From Ryuthela nishihirai (Eukaryota > Arthropoda > Arachnida > Araneae > Heptathelidae): a stretch of 64,000 bases of DNA. Shown here in pieces: positions 11,058 through 22,733 of this stretch (its first letter is position 1; each line of letters opens with the position of its first letter). A program made the position numbers and the translations under genes. The stretch covers positions 19,183,801-19,247,800 of the forward strand of contig JAWZYU010000019.1 in assembly GCA_038380435.1 (NCBI GenBank), read 5' to 3'. Under the pieces are notes generated by a model. That model saw only the letters and a list, made by a program, of their open reading frames with translations. It was not told where the DNA came from and did no database searches.

Positions 11058-12324
11058 ACTTGATCTTAATCTTCAGTCACACTATTTCATAAAACTCTTA
11101 TTTCAGAAGTTAGTATCGAATTCAGTTCACCACTAACATGAAAAGTTTGCTTTTTTTTCCATCTGGACGATATAATATCGCTTTAAATTGAAATAAATTT
11201 TTGTCAGAGAATATCAACCTTGAAATCCGTCCCCGAGGCATCTGTTCATCCTGAAGCTAAAAGCTGGTGTTCATCAGCCTGAAGCTGGTTTTGTTCGTAG
11301 TGATTAGATCAGGACCCAAAAACAACCAGCACTGGTCAGCGGGAATCACGCAAAGGGAAAAAGACACTGGTAGGCAGGAAGCATCAGAACTTGCTCAACA
11401 GTCTTGTTGCTGAGTCACGTTACAGACTGAGAGGGGAAGGATTCACCGGACTCTTGCCCCAACTGGCTATCATTTTTGTGATGTCATGAAACTTTTTTTT
11501 TAATCTCCTAACGATTTGCTTAACTACACCTGTGGTGGTGGTGATGTCTTTTAGGTTCGCTGCCTCCAAGTTGAAAGAAAAAAAGCGGCAGTGGGTAAAT
11601 ACTCAAAAAAAAATCAATTTGGTGAACTAGAATGATTCGTGGAAGAAGCAGAGAAAAAAAAGGCATTTCGTTTTCCTATTTTTGTCAGTGGGGGAAAAAG
11701 GCTAAAAAATGACGGGCAGAGGAAATAATTACGTTACGGATGGTATGATGGCAGGAAATAGAAATAAGTAATTTGTTTTAAAGTGTATCCAAGTTCTTCC
11801 GATAATTTACGTAAATTTAAACACCTTCCATGGTCTGTTAAAGTTTATAATAAGTGTTACATGAAAATAAACCAAAAGAAAAAAAAGACTTTTGAAAAGT
11901 TGAGAATTTCACCTTTGCTTTAATGACATCAGCCTCTTAGCATTTCTGGAATTGTAGAAATTGGAATCAGTTTTTTAATTATGTAAAATATGCGTTTTTT
12001 GGGCGGTGGGTTCTTTGAAATCAGCACTATTTTCTTCTTTTTAAATTTTCTACCTGTAATAATATGTCCAGAAGAATTCAGTACACAATTTCAAAAATTA
12101 GTTTTTCTAAAATTTTGTCAGTAGTTACAATTTAAATTGCACTTTTGAATAAACTACATAAGAGACCATTATTTATATTGCAATTAATTTCGCAGTAAAC
12201 TTTAGTACTGGCAATATTGCTTTTAAATATTTACAGCGTTTTTAGCTTTTTTAATAATAAAATGTAAAAAATTTACATTATATAGAGATTTCTTTCTTCC
12301 AATGGTATATTTTTTTTCGTAAAC
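11058..12324. other. Unique sequence, no gene seen
   Basis: AT-rich with a slightly GC-richer part around 11220-11470. No supported gene, RNA or repeat. Confidence 0.4.
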
Positions 12325-12336
12325 TAAAAGCGATTA

Positions 12337-12544
12337 GCCGTCCCGTGGCCGAGTGGTTACCACGCTTGGCTACTGATCTACGGGACCTGGGTTCGAGCCC
12401 CGGGTAAGGCATGGATGTTCGTGTTGTTTTCTGCAGAAGTCCTGCCATCCTCTCAGACCTTCTACCATGGCATATAAACTGACAGGATCCTGTCATACCT
12501 CTGTGGCAAGCAGCTGCTTGAGGGGGTATTTATATTTTTTTATT
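12337..12544 (+). mobile_element. Family B SINE, full length with clean TSD (reference copy)
   Basis: Perfect 12-bp target-site duplication TAAAAGCGATTA at 12325-12336 and 12545-12556. Order: tRNA-like head with A box (GGCCGAGTGGTTACCACG) and B box (GGTTCGAGCCCCGGG), a ~100-bp body, then TGACAGGATCCTGTCA and CAAGCAGCTGCTTG palindromes, GGGGGTATTTAT and a T-rich end. It gives the family length, about 208 bp. Confidence 0.95.
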
Positions 12545-12556
12545 TAAAAGCGATTA

Positions 12557-13584
12557 AATTTCGATTTCTTTGACATAACATAAAAATTATATCATACATA
12601 AAGTTGTCGAAGATTTCTATGGAGTAAAAGTTAAATAAAAGAAACCCCTCATTTAATTGGTGCAATGGTTTCGAGTTGGTTCGCTGTGACACTGCAACTG
12701 CTGGGGTTCGAGTCTAAGTCCCTGGATGGCATTGTCGTTGCTGTATCATTAGCCTGCAGATACGATCTGATCACGAATAAGAATAAAACAAACTAGGTTT
12801 CATACCTAGCTGTATTGCGTGATGTATTGATTTGACAAGAGATTCCAATTTCCCACAAGATATTGTAGACAATAATCTATCGAATCTTTGATAATACTCT
12901 ACTCAACCAAAAATAACAGATGGTGAAGGGCTTGACAAGGTACGAATTCAGCTGGTGGTGCAGACATTCTGATCAGTAAGGCTTTGGCCACGGGAAACGA
13001 CATAGATAAACAACTTTGTTCATTCCACTTGCTTGCTGAAAGAGCTTCCATAAATATTAACTGATAATTTCGCTAATTTTCATGTTTCTTTTGTTATATC
13101 GACTAAATCTCTGAGTATCCAATCGATGGCTTCTGTGCTTCGTCTCCAACAGACACAACAGGAATGCTCTATCAACAACCCATCATTACTCCAGGCACTT
13201 TACGAGCGTTTAAAAATACCCTCAATGAGCTTTCCTTCCGAATAAACGTCACTCGCAGTTCCGTGAACAACTGCGTCTTGTGCGCAGTCATTTGCTTCCG
13301 ATGTAAACAAATCTCAGACGTTACAGAAAACTCGCCATCGCTAGAAGAAAACCAAGATAAAAAAATCTGAAACTTTAACCTCCGGCTCCTCCACCCCCAA
13401 GAACCCACCCAATTTCTCAGCGGCCCCCCCCCCCCCTCCTCCTCATCATCTCCCATGACTTGAGGGAAAAGGACAGTTTGGGGTGCAAGTTACAGTGGAG
13501 AAGCCAAGGCATTCCATCTAGCTCACCCTAGCCATGTTGCCCCGTGTCCCAAGGATGTCGCCGACACAAATAGGATGTACTTAC
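12557..13584. other. Unique sequence; weak tRNA-like stretch near 12660-12730
   Basis: Around 12655-12735 a GGTTCGAGTC B-box-like motif follows a loosely A-box-like stretch, possibly a very old tRNA-derived element. The rest is unique sequence with a poly-C run at about 13424-13437. Frames at 13164-13456 are not recognisable. Confidence 0.3.
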
Positions 13585-13699
13585 AGGCCGACGGGGTAGG
13601 GATGTTTACCGCAGGGGCTGATGGGAACAGACAACTGTGGCTGCTGCCATGTGCATTTGGAAGAGAGGGAGGCAGCAGGCGACGAACACGAGACCTTAT
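13585..13699 (-). CDS. Candidate internal exon (unidentified)
   Basis: On the minus strand a pyrimidine-rich stretch (CCTGTTTCTTTCTCCCGACATCAG) precedes 13699 as an acceptor-like site. The block then stays open in one frame to a consensus donor, CCT|GTAAGTA, at 13585/13584. The encoded piece (about 38 residues, rich in Ser, Pro and Cys, with CTWQQPQLSVPIS) is not a family I recognise. The in-frame stop sits exactly at the donor, as expected of an exon. Splice-like signals also occur by chance, so this is a weak candidate. Confidence 0.22.
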
Positions 13700-14228
13700 C
13701 TGATGTCGGGAGAAAGAAACAGGACGGTGACTGTCGATAACACGACAGGGTAGTCTTCCACCTCTTCTGCATTTTTCAGTCAACTCCAAAACTCTTGAAA
13801 CGATGTTGCCGAGTCTGCATTCTTTTGAAGATCTTTAAAGAACTACGTCGGTTTTCTTATCTCCTTTGTTTATGAAGGATCATCATCTACGCAGATTCAA
13901 GATGCCTCATACATCGACCCTTGCTTTTAGTATTCTTTGTTGTACTTTGAATTAAATAGCGAATACTGTAACTGAATTCTTTGGCAACAACAAAAAATAT
14001 GAAATCCTAATTTCGAGTTGCGTTTAAGGCCAGCGGATGCAGCCTATTTTGCTTCCTGCCCGTAATGAGGATGCCCGTAATAAAACGTTAATATTATACT
14101 TAAATCACTTCTTTTAAAGAACGGTAAAAACTTTCGCATGATTGGCGTAGATTCCTTAAAGACGTTCCTCCGCATTCCGTCCAGAGTTCCTCCGAAACGA
14201 AGGACACCAACACTCAAAGCTGAATCAG
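13700..14228. other. Unique sequence, no gene seen
   Basis: No recognised repeat or coding evidence. Confidence 0.4.
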
Positions 14229-14241
14229 GAGGAGGGAGGGC

Positions 14242-14628
14242 TTTGGGTTGTTGGGTTGTTTTACCTCTGAGCGGCACTTTTTTGCACACCATGGGCTAAA
14301 TGGCCAGGTCACATGGACCCCGAAGGCTCAGAGAAGGTTGGGGGAGGGGACCCACTGGAACAGCTGTTAGGAAACAGATGGTAGCCTCCCGTCAAGGCCA
14401 TCCAGCGTGTTCTTTAACGTGCACAGGATATGGCTCTCCCGCACACGGGACCACGGCTTAACGTCCCATACGACGGGCGGCGGCCTTTCCAAGCCCATCG
14501 GTGTCCCCTACTGACCGTGGGCAGGGCGGGGAATTTTGCGGAGATAAATCTCAACGCTGACCCAGCTGGGACTCGAACCTGGGAACTACAGATTACGAGC
14601 CTGGTGCGCTACCGACTGAGCCACCCCC
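14242..14628 (-). mobile_element. Family A SINE, full length
   Basis: Near-consensus complete copy with a 12-bp target-site duplication AGGAGGGAGGGC (14230-14241 and 14629-14640). The tail shows GGGTTGTTGGGTTG on the plus strand, a variable terminal repeat. Confidence 0.95.
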
Positions 14629-14850
14629 AGGAGGGAGGGCGGCAGACGCCTAGCTTAACACGTCAAAAAACTAACGTGAGAAATTAATGAAAACAACGAG
14701 CTATTATTTTTTCCCCTAAAAAGTAACTATATACGTTCATTAAAATAAAGGCAAACTTCTTGGAAATCTTATACTTTAGGGAATTCCACGTTACGTTTAT
14801 TCCAGATACTTTAGACCGAAGTATTTGCTAATATATAAATTAAGAGACTG

Positions 14851-15215
14851 CCTTCCCGTGGCCAAGTGGTTATCGCGCTTGGCTACTGATCTGACCTTCC
14901 CGTTGCCAAGTGGTTAGTGCGCTTGGCTACTGATCTAAGGGACCTGGGTTCGAGCCCAGGGTAAGGCATGGATGGTATGTGTTGTTTTTCTGCTGAGGTC
15001 CTGCCATCCTCACAGACTTTCTACTACGGCATATAAACTGATAGGCTCCTGTCAGACCTCTGTGGCAAGCAGCTGCTTGAGGGGGGTATTTTTTGTGTAA
15101 GGTCCTGCCATCCTCTCAGGTCTCCTACTGTGGCATATAAACTGACAGGCTCCTGTCAGACCTCTGTGGCAAGCAGCTGCTTGAGGGGGTATTTATTTTT
15201 TATTTTTTTTATTGT
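14851..15215 (+). mobile_element. Family B SINE with duplicated head and duplicated tail
   Basis: The tRNA-like head occurs twice in tandem (14851-14892 and from 14893). After one full body and tail, the 3' half from GTCCTGCCATCCTCTCAG is repeated (15099-15215). Each tail ends with CAAGCAGCTGCTTGAGGGGG. The result is a unit stuttered at both ends. Confidence 0.88.
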
Positions 15216-15806
15216 GTAAGGAATATATGTTCGACTCTTAAGTTTGTCGCTCCAGCCCTGCAGAAAAAGAGACCATTTAGGAGAAGATGGACACTAGTGA
15301 ATCATAACTTCAATGACAATGTACAAGTTCTCTTAAACTCTGAACCATGTCTCATCCGATAGAAGACTGACTTTTGAAATCCATCCGCATTTCGTTTTGT
15401 CATAGTCTTTAGATGATTTGAAGCATTTTCATCCCCCCCCCCTTCACTTTTTACACAAACGTTACTCTCAGCTAGACATACCTTTTCATATTTGAGGCAA
15501 AAATTTATGAGCAATTAATATTTGCGAGAAGGTTTCAAAAGTGATATGTTGCTTAGCACTTTAATTTTCAGGTTTCCTTGTGGTTCAATTCCTGAGTACT
15601 AGGAGATTGATTGTGTATGGCTTTGTGATTCAAAAGAAATTATGACTATTCTGCCAAACAAGATAAAATGAAAAATGATGAAAATCAAGCAGCAGACAAC
15701 CAAATGAAAAACCTATAGACAAAGGTAAAACAGAATAAACAACAAAATAGGTGATGTAAAGGAATAATAATAAAGTATTAATAATAAACACGAAATTACG
15801 GTAACG
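15216..15806. other. Unique AT-rich sequence, no gene seen
   Basis: Contains a poly-C run near 15435. No repeat or coding evidence recognised. Confidence 0.4.
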
Positions 15807-16189
15807 TTGGGTTGTTTTACCTCTGAGCGGCACTTTTTTGCACACCATGGGCTAAATGACCAGGTCACATGGACCCCGAAGGCTCAGAGAAGGTTGGGGG
15901 AGGGAACCCACTGGAACAGCTATTGGGAGACAGATGGTAGTCTCCCGTCAAGGCCATCCAGCGTGTTCTTTAACGTGCACAGGGTATGGCTCTCCCGCAC
16001 ACGGGACCACGGCTTAACGTCCCATCCGACGGACGGAGGCCTTTCCAATCCCATCGGTGTCCCTTACTGACCGTGGGCAGGGCGGGGAATTTTGCGGAGA
16101 TAAATCTCAACGCTGACCCAGCTGGGACTCGAACCTGGGAACTACAGATTACGAGCCTGGCGCGCTACCGACAGAGCCACCCCCGCCCC
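15807..16189 (-). mobile_element. Family A SINE, full length
   Basis: Complete near-consensus copy, head at 16189 and tail at 15807. No clear target-site duplication is seen. Confidence 0.93.
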
Positions 16190-16664
16190 AAGGGAGAAGG
16201 AGTTCTAAAAAATGAATCATTTGTACCAAGAGCAAAATATGTTTCAAAGGCGATGATTCGTAATTTTCATAAAATTAAAAAAAAATTAGCCGAAATTTTT
16301 TAATATGATTTTAAGTAAAATTTATATCATTAAGTTTTTAAAAATCGGAATTTCTTAAACACTTTGTTTTTGATTTTGCTATGCCGATATAAGATTTTCC
16401 ATTGATTTACTTCTGAACTGTTACTGATATGAGAGAGGGAAAGCTCGGGGTTCAGATGTGAAGATAAAACAGGGTTTTTCGAACAAAAAATATTTGGAGG
16501 GAAAAAAAACTGCTCTTAAGGGTAGTAAGTTTCGCTGTTAGGAAAGTTAAGCCTGATCTTAAGGATGCCACAGAAACTTTAGATAATGTGCAGATGTTAC
16601 GATTCAGAAATATTTGATTTAAAGGGTTAATATTGCTCGTAATATTTTTTTCCCCTTTTGAGTT
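16190..16664. other. AT-rich unique sequence, no gene seen
   Basis: No repeat or coding evidence recognised. Confidence 0.4.
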
Positions 16665-17345
16665 GCTTTGCTTCTGAGGGCACTTTTGTCTGCACAATGG
16701 TTTAAATAGCCAGGATGATCTCGAAGTCTTAAATAATTGGGGAAGGATTGGATTGTTTTACCTCTGAGCGGCACTTTTTTGCACACCATGGGCTAAATGG
16801 CTAGGCCACAAGGACCCCGAAGGCTCAGAGAAGGTTGAGGGAGGGGACCCATTGGAACAGCTGTTGGGAGACAGATGGTAGCCACCCGTCAAGGCCATCC
16901 AGCGTGTTCTTTAACGTGCACAGGGTATGGCTCTCCCGCACACGGGCCACGGCTTAACGTCCCATCCGACGGATGACAGCCTTTCCAAGCCCATCGGTGT
17001 CCCCTACTGACCGTGGGCAGGGCGGGAAAATTTTGCGGAGATAAATTAATTGGGGAAGAGTTCACTGAGCAGCTGTTAGGAGACAGATGGAAGCCTCCCG
17101 CCAAGGCCATCTAGCGTGTTTTTTTTTTTTAAACACTACATGGTTAAGACTCTCCTGCAGATGGGGGTCACTGCTTCAATTCCCATTTGAAGGACGGCGG
17201 CCTTTCCCAGAAGCCCATCGCTGTCCCCTTTCTCACCGAGGGCAGGGTGTGTATGCAGCGAGATAATTTCTAAGCTGGCACATTTGCGACTCTAATCTTT
17301 AAATTGTAGATGATAAGCTTGCCTCCTTACCGTCTGATGCAACCA
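16665..17345 (-). mobile_element. Old family A SINE split by a younger one
   Basis: Diverged tail part at 16665-16745 and diverged body and head at 17047-17345, interrupted by the copy at 16746-17046. A poly-T run occupies part of the central domain near 17120. Confidence 0.78.
16746..17046 (-). mobile_element. Family A SINE, 5'-truncated, nested
   Basis: Near-consensus from tail to the GAGATAAAT region, lacking the tRNA head. Target-site duplication TAATTGGGGAAG at 16734-16745 and 17047-17058 lies in the older family A copy. Confidence 0.9.
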
Positions 17346-17871
17346 CCGCTCCATTTCACTTCGGCATAATTCTGATATTGCCCATGAAAAGTTTCATTTC
17401 ATTCATAGATGACATTTCCCCCCCCCCCACCACCACCACTCCTATGGATTAAGCCTAAAATCCACCAGAGAAACAACAGAAATTTTTTATTGCTTTGAAT
17501 TTGCATTTACCCAGTTCTTTTTAAAGTAGGGCAAGGCAACCCAGCAATTTAATTTGTCCTCGTTTCCTCTCGTCAGCATCCCAGTTGAGTCATCGGAAGC
17601 AATCGGTGCTTTATTCGCATCCTACTTCTTCTAAGCAGGTCATCTCGCCGAGAAATTAACAATCATAATTAGCATCATATGCAAATCGATTGACGAAGGG
17701 GTTACGTTCCATGCACCTGGCCTTCGCTACAACTACAACTTTCTTTTTAGGCAGACTTTTTGGCAGCAACTCCTTTCCTTACAGCAAGAGTCACCCTCGA
17801 CACACACCCAATATTTTTGTAGGTGGCTCGCTATTTACCTTGCAGCTTCCCAATTTCTGGTTTTAAGTTTG
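17346..17871. other. Unique sequence, no gene seen
   Basis: Contains a poly-C run near 17410. No recognised repeat or coding evidence. Confidence 0.4.
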
Positions 17872-18150
17872 TTGGGTTGTTTTACCTCTGAGCGGCACTT
17901 TTTTGCACGCCAAGGACTAAATGGCCAGGTCACATGGATCCCGGAGGCTCAGAGAAGGTTGGGGGAGGGGACCCACTGGAACAGCTGTTGGGAGACAGAT
18001 GGTAGCCTCCCGTCAAGGCCATCCAGCGTGTTCTTTAACGTGCACAGGGGGCCACGGCTTAACGTCCCATCCGACGGAAGGCGGCATTTCCAAGCTCATC
18101 GGTGTTCCCTATTGATCGTGGACAGGACAAGGAATTTTGTGGAGATACTT
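17872..18150 (-). mobile_element. Family A SINE, 5'-truncated
   Basis: Tail and central domain are near consensus with a small internal deletion after GTGCACAGG. The head is missing beyond the TTTTGTGGAGATA stretch. Confidence 0.9.
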
Positions 18151-18532
18151 TTATGTTTAAATTGTGATCATGCTAACATTAAGATTACCCCTCCCCCGCG
18201 TCTTGCTCTGTGTCCAAGAAGATGAAAAAAATCTCTCAGAAGAGAAAAAAATTTTCCTTTAATTGTTAAAAAAATATTTTCTCTCCTTGTTTTGCATGGG
18301 TTTCGGTGAGAAAAGAAACGACTTAGAGCAGTTGTTTCCAATCTTTTTTCAGCCAGAAGAATTCTCATGGAATTCGGAATATCTTTTCCTGTATAAAAAT
18401 AGTTGAAGTAACATTTACTGTGTATGCAGATTTTACTAGTATTAAGATATTTTCTAAGGCTTTACTGTCAAAACAGGCATAACTATGTTAATCTATAAGC
18501 ATTCCATATTTTATTTAATCTATTCCTCCCCC

Positions 18533-18688
18533 CGCCGTTCCGTGGCGGAGTGGTTAGCGCGCTTGGCTACTGTTCTAAGGGACCTGGGTTCGAGCCCCGG
18601 GTAAAGCATGGGTGTTTGTGTTGTTTTTCTGCTGAGATCCTGTCAGACCTCTGTGGCAAGCAACTGCTTGAGGGGGTATTTTATTTTT
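18533..18688 (+). mobile_element. Family B SINE with internal deletion
   Basis: Head with A and B boxes is complete. The body is deleted between TGCTGAG and TCCTGTCAGACC, apparently at a CCTG microhomology, which removes one arm of the first tail hairpin. Target-site duplication TATTCCTCCCC at 18521-18531 and 18689-18699. Confidence 0.9.
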
Positions 18689-18833
18689 TATTCCTCCCCC
18701 ACTCAATTTTTAAAACGTCCTCTTTGGGAACCACTGAGTTAGAGTTTGATTGTATGCAAGGTACATCAGAAGGTTAGAAATATCACACTGGGCACAAAAC
18801 AAGACTTAGGTCGCTAGTTTTCTATTTTTAAGG

Positions 18834-19198
18834 GCAGGAGTTGGCTCAGTCTGTAGAGCACTAAGCTTGTGAACTGTAGTTTCCTTAGAAATTCTGACTA
18901 TGCTGAGATTTATCTCGTCTTAACCCTCCCCCTCGACGAAATAGGGAACAATCGATGTGCCTAGAAAGACCACCGTCGATCTCATGAGAAGTCGTGTTCC
19001 TGCGTGAAAGCTACCTCTGCATGTTAAAGAAAAGATAGGAGAGAGAGATGGCCTTACGTCAACGCCATCTCTCTCTCCTGACTGCTGCTCAGTGTTATCC
19101 CTTCCTCAACCTTCTCCGAGCTCTTGTTGGTCTTGTGACTTGGCCCTTTAGCCCATTGTGTGCGCAAAAGTGCAGCTCAGAGGTAAAAAAAAAAACAA
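18834..19198 (+). mobile_element. Family A SINE, old plus-strand copy with hairpin insertion
   Basis: Recognisable A box (TTGGCTCAGTCTGTAGAGCA), central GCATGTTAAAGAA and tail (GCAGCTCAGAGGTAAAAA). A perfect hairpin occupies 19037-19079 (16-bp arms, 11-base loop), formed around the GATGGCC of the central domain. Confidence 0.82.
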
Positions 19199-20695
19199 CT
19201 TAGGCAGAACAGTTGTGCGTCCAAATATGAAGTTGGCTCTAATCTTAATCATCTGTGAGAACTTTTACGATGTATTCTGCATCTCTAGTTTCTGGATCCG
19301 ATCTTGAAGAGCCATATCCTTACTGCTCGCACAGCGCTTGAACCAACTCCCCTATCCTTTTGAAGAGTTCGATAATGCACATTTTCCGAATGCTATCAGA
19401 AAGTGAGGGATAACGAGGCACTTGGTGTCCAAGTCAATAGTTAAGCCGCCATTCCTCCAAACTTTCTGAGGAGGAGAGTCGCTGAAGAGTCCTTGAGAAG
19501 CAGCGTTTAAGATATTTCTTCGGGAGAGGTGGAGTAAAACATTTGTATTCTTCGCTCATTTGTCCCCGTAAAGTCTCCCCCCCTCCCTCCATGTTAAACG
19601 TGCTGGGTGGTCTAAACGAGAAAAACTGCACTTATCAAACACCTACTTTAATTCACCCAGTCCGTGCTCTTTGACCTGGCTATTTAACATATTACGAAAG
19701 AAAATGCTCCGCTAAGGAAAAATATATTTTTTTGTTCGCAATTTTTTTTACTTCCTCTCAGTTATGTTAATCGTTAGCCAACCTCGCAATAACACGACAA
19801 TTAAGATAACTGATTTAACATGGATTGAAGCACACGAGAACTAGACTCCATCAAAACTGAAATCACGAAGTATTCGGTGTAAGTTTTCAATTTTCTTGTT
19901 TCACTCCTTGAAACTTAACATGTGGAGAGGGCTATTTAGCAGAGCAGATGTCGCTACTATGACGAAGACACTTGCCTAGTTTTCTCTACATACACAACAA
20001 GAAATTTTAAGGACTCCCCAATAGTCCCGAAAAGTTTTATTAAGTCGTTCAGCCATTATGGAAGTGCAGGGTTTGTGAATTATCCTCTTTGAGGTGATCT
20101 CTATCAACCAATTAGAGATCATGAGCGCAACAGAGAGCTCAAGAACGTCCCACCCAAGCAAGAGTCGTGAAAGGGAGATTTTAAGCAGATGCTTGTGATG
20201 GATGCCTGACCTTGTCATATGAGCGTGCAATTAGACGGCACATTACTCGATAATGAGGCTGCATGAGGAGCAGGGCTGCTCCTATCTCGAGCTGCCATCT
20301 GCCGCAGCCGCTATTGCGGTGGGCTGCCGGCATGACCTCTGCATCCTGTGGCTCGTGCGGTTCAACACCTCGAACACCACGAGCAAGAACATGGGATTGT
20401 ACGGCTCAGTTTTCGCTTCATGTAAATGCTATTAAGAAAAAAAATGTCAAGATGTTAAGATGTTGAGTTGGCTCGAAAGAAAGATTTCAATTTCGTGCAA
20501 CTTGACCTTTACGTTTCTTCCTTTTGTCAGGAAGTAAAGAAACTTCACTTAATACTTAACCTGGTCATTTTTACTTCATTGTTCACCCGACAGTGTCTCC
20601 AGACGATGCTCCCCCCCCCCCGAAAAAAAGCCGGATTTAGGATGTGAGAGGGCCTTATCCTCTTTCAGAATTCTAATAAGAGTAATGAAAGCTGG
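19199..20695. other. Mostly unique sequence; small SINE fragment; GC-rich ORF patch
   Basis: A plus-strand family A tail fragment is discernible at about 19664-19720 (GACCTGGCTATTTA). At 20253-20435 a GC-richer patch is open for 60 codons on the plus strand (part reads GCRHDLCILWLVRFNTSNTT) and could be an exon fragment. I recognise no family and the splice signals are poor. Confidence 0.3.
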
Positions 20696-21073
20696 AATTA
20701 TTTTACCTCTGAGCGACACTTTTTTGCACACCATGGGCTAAATGGCCAGGTCACAAGGACCCCGAAGGCTCAGAGGTTGGGGGAGGGGACCCACTGGAAC
20801 AGCTGTTGGGAGACAGATGGTAGCCTCCCGTCAAGGCCATCCAGCGTGTTCTTTAACGTGCACAGGGTATGGCTCTCCCGCACACGGGGCCACGGCTTAA
20901 CGTCCCATCCGACGGACGGCGGCCTTTCCAAGCCCATCGGTGTCCCCTACTGACCGTGGGCAGGGCGGGGAATTTTGCGGAGATAAATCTCAACGTTGAC
21001 CAAGCTGGGACTCGAACCTGGGAACTACAGATTACGAGCCTGGCGCGCTACCGACTGAGCCACCCCCACCCCT
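20696..21073 (-). mobile_element. Family A SINE, full length
   Basis: Complete near-consensus copy with a short deletion in the tail region (CTCAGAGGTTGGGGG). No clear target-site duplication. Confidence 0.93.
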
Positions 21074-21668
21074 ATTTTTCACGGAAATTAGTTATAAGGG
21101 AGAGCAGTGACAAGAACAATTTATGCTCCAGGTCTTTCGAAATTGCGCTATTCCTCAGAATAAAACTTAATTGAGATAGAACAATTTTCTTACGACAAAG
21201 ACACACACGAAACATATTCAAAAGACAGATGCCCACAGATCCGTAAGAAGGAAAAATTTCCAGTTGCCAAGAGTTGACTGACATATGGTGAATTAGAACA
21301 ACGACAAGGTGACCCTTGTTAACTTGGCGCCACATTCAGTAGCAGTCCCTTGTCTGACCTTCCCCAATTCTTTTTTTGTCTGAATTTCGGTCTATGTGGC
21401 TCCCCATTTCTTGCCGACGCTGCGATGGGGATAAGACGTTATCAGTGCTGACCATCGGGCAGTGGCCAATGGCTAGAGCCGCCCATTTGTACTTGCAAAT
21501 GACAGGGTGTAGCGCCATCTGCTCAACCCTTGCGCCCTTATCTCTCGTGAGACCCTTTGGCAATGGCCGGGGTTTCTTTTCGGCGAAAGGTTTGAAATTT
21601 ACTGCGCATCAAAAGGGAAAATGGCACGCGATTCGCGAAAAAAAAAATTTAACATTGCACGATTGATT
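21074..21668. other. Unique sequence, no gene seen
   Basis: Overlapping frames on both strands at 21336-21666 show no recognisable motif. Confidence 0.4.
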
Positions 21669-21680
21669 GTTTATTTGGGG

Positions 21681-22048
21681 TTGGGCTGTTTTACCTCTGA
21701 GCGGCACTTTTTTTGCACACCATGGGTTAAATTGGCCAGGTCACATGGACCCCGAAGGCTCAGAGAATGTGGGGGGAGGGGACCCACTGCAACAGCTGTT
21801 GGGAGACAGATGGTAACCTCCCGTCAAGGCCATCCAGCGTGTTCTTTAACGTGCACAAGGTATGGATCTCCCGAACACGGGGCCACGGCTTAACGTCCCA
21901 TCCGACGGACGGCGGCCTTTCCAAGCCCATCGGCCCCAAGCCAAGGCGGGGAATTTTCGCGGAGATAAATCTCAACGCCGACCCAGCTGGGACTCGAACC
22001 TGGGAACTACAGATTACGAGCCTGTCGCGCTACCGACTGAGCCGCCCC
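21681..22048 (-). mobile_element. Family A SINE, full length with clean TSD
   Basis: Perfect 12-bp target-site duplication GTTTATTTGGGG (21669-21680 and 22049-22060). A short deletion removes the GTGTCCCCTACTGACC part between the central domain and the head. Confidence 0.95.
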
Positions 22049-22060
22049 GTTTATTTGGGG

Positions 22061-22372
22061 CTTTAGGGTGCAAGGGCAACTAAGACCATGCTGCGACAGA
22101 AAACAAATACAGATCAAAACACATTCAAAAGATAAACACAAAAAGTAACAACGAAAACAATAAAAGTAGAGAAAATAATTGGTAAAAAATATCAATTATT
22201 TGCCTAGGCGATCCTTAAGTGTAAAGGATTGTGTTCGTTTTTGTCAATTTTGTGTTTTAAAAAGCTGAGACTTGGCTAATTTAAGAATTAATAATTTTTG
22301 ATAAAACTTATTACAGAATTTGCAACAGAAGTTACACAGCATTTGGTTTTCCGTGCCTCTTATTTTTATTTA
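22061..22372. other. AT-rich unique sequence, no gene seen
   Basis: No recognised feature. Confidence 0.4.
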
Positions 22373-22733
22373 GGACTTTTTATCTCTGAGCGGCACTTTT
22401 TGGCACACAATGGGCTAAATGGCCAGGTCATAATAAGAACCCCAAAAGTCTCAGAATTCTGGGGAAAAGGGGTCCCACTGGGGAGCTGTTAGGAGACAGA
22501 TGGAAGCCTCCCGTCAAGTCGATCCAGCGTGTTCTTTAATGTGCATAGGGTATATAGTTCTCTCAGGACACGTCACATCCGACGGACGGCGGCCTTTCCA
22601 AGCCCATCGGTGTCGCCTACTCACCGACGGCAGGGATTTTTGAGGAAATAAATCTCAATGCTGACCCAGTTGGGACTTGAACCTGAGAACTGCAAATTAC
22701 GATCCTGGCGCGCTACCGAAACCACTCCCACCC
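22373..22733 (-). mobile_element. Family A SINE, diverged, full length
   Basis: All parts from tail to head are recognisable with many substitutions and small indels. Head ends near CGCGCTACCGAAACCACTCC. Confidence 0.88.

Noticed and set aside
12337..12410. tRNA genes at SINE heads (A box plus B box)
   Set aside because: The heads are tRNA-like but lack a complete acceptor stem pairing and run directly into the SINE body, with TSDs around the whole element.
20620..20690. GCCGGATTTAGG motif resembling ends of some hAT-type MITEs (also near 31625 and 3450)
   Set aside because: No matching opposite terminus or 8-bp target duplication could be identified.
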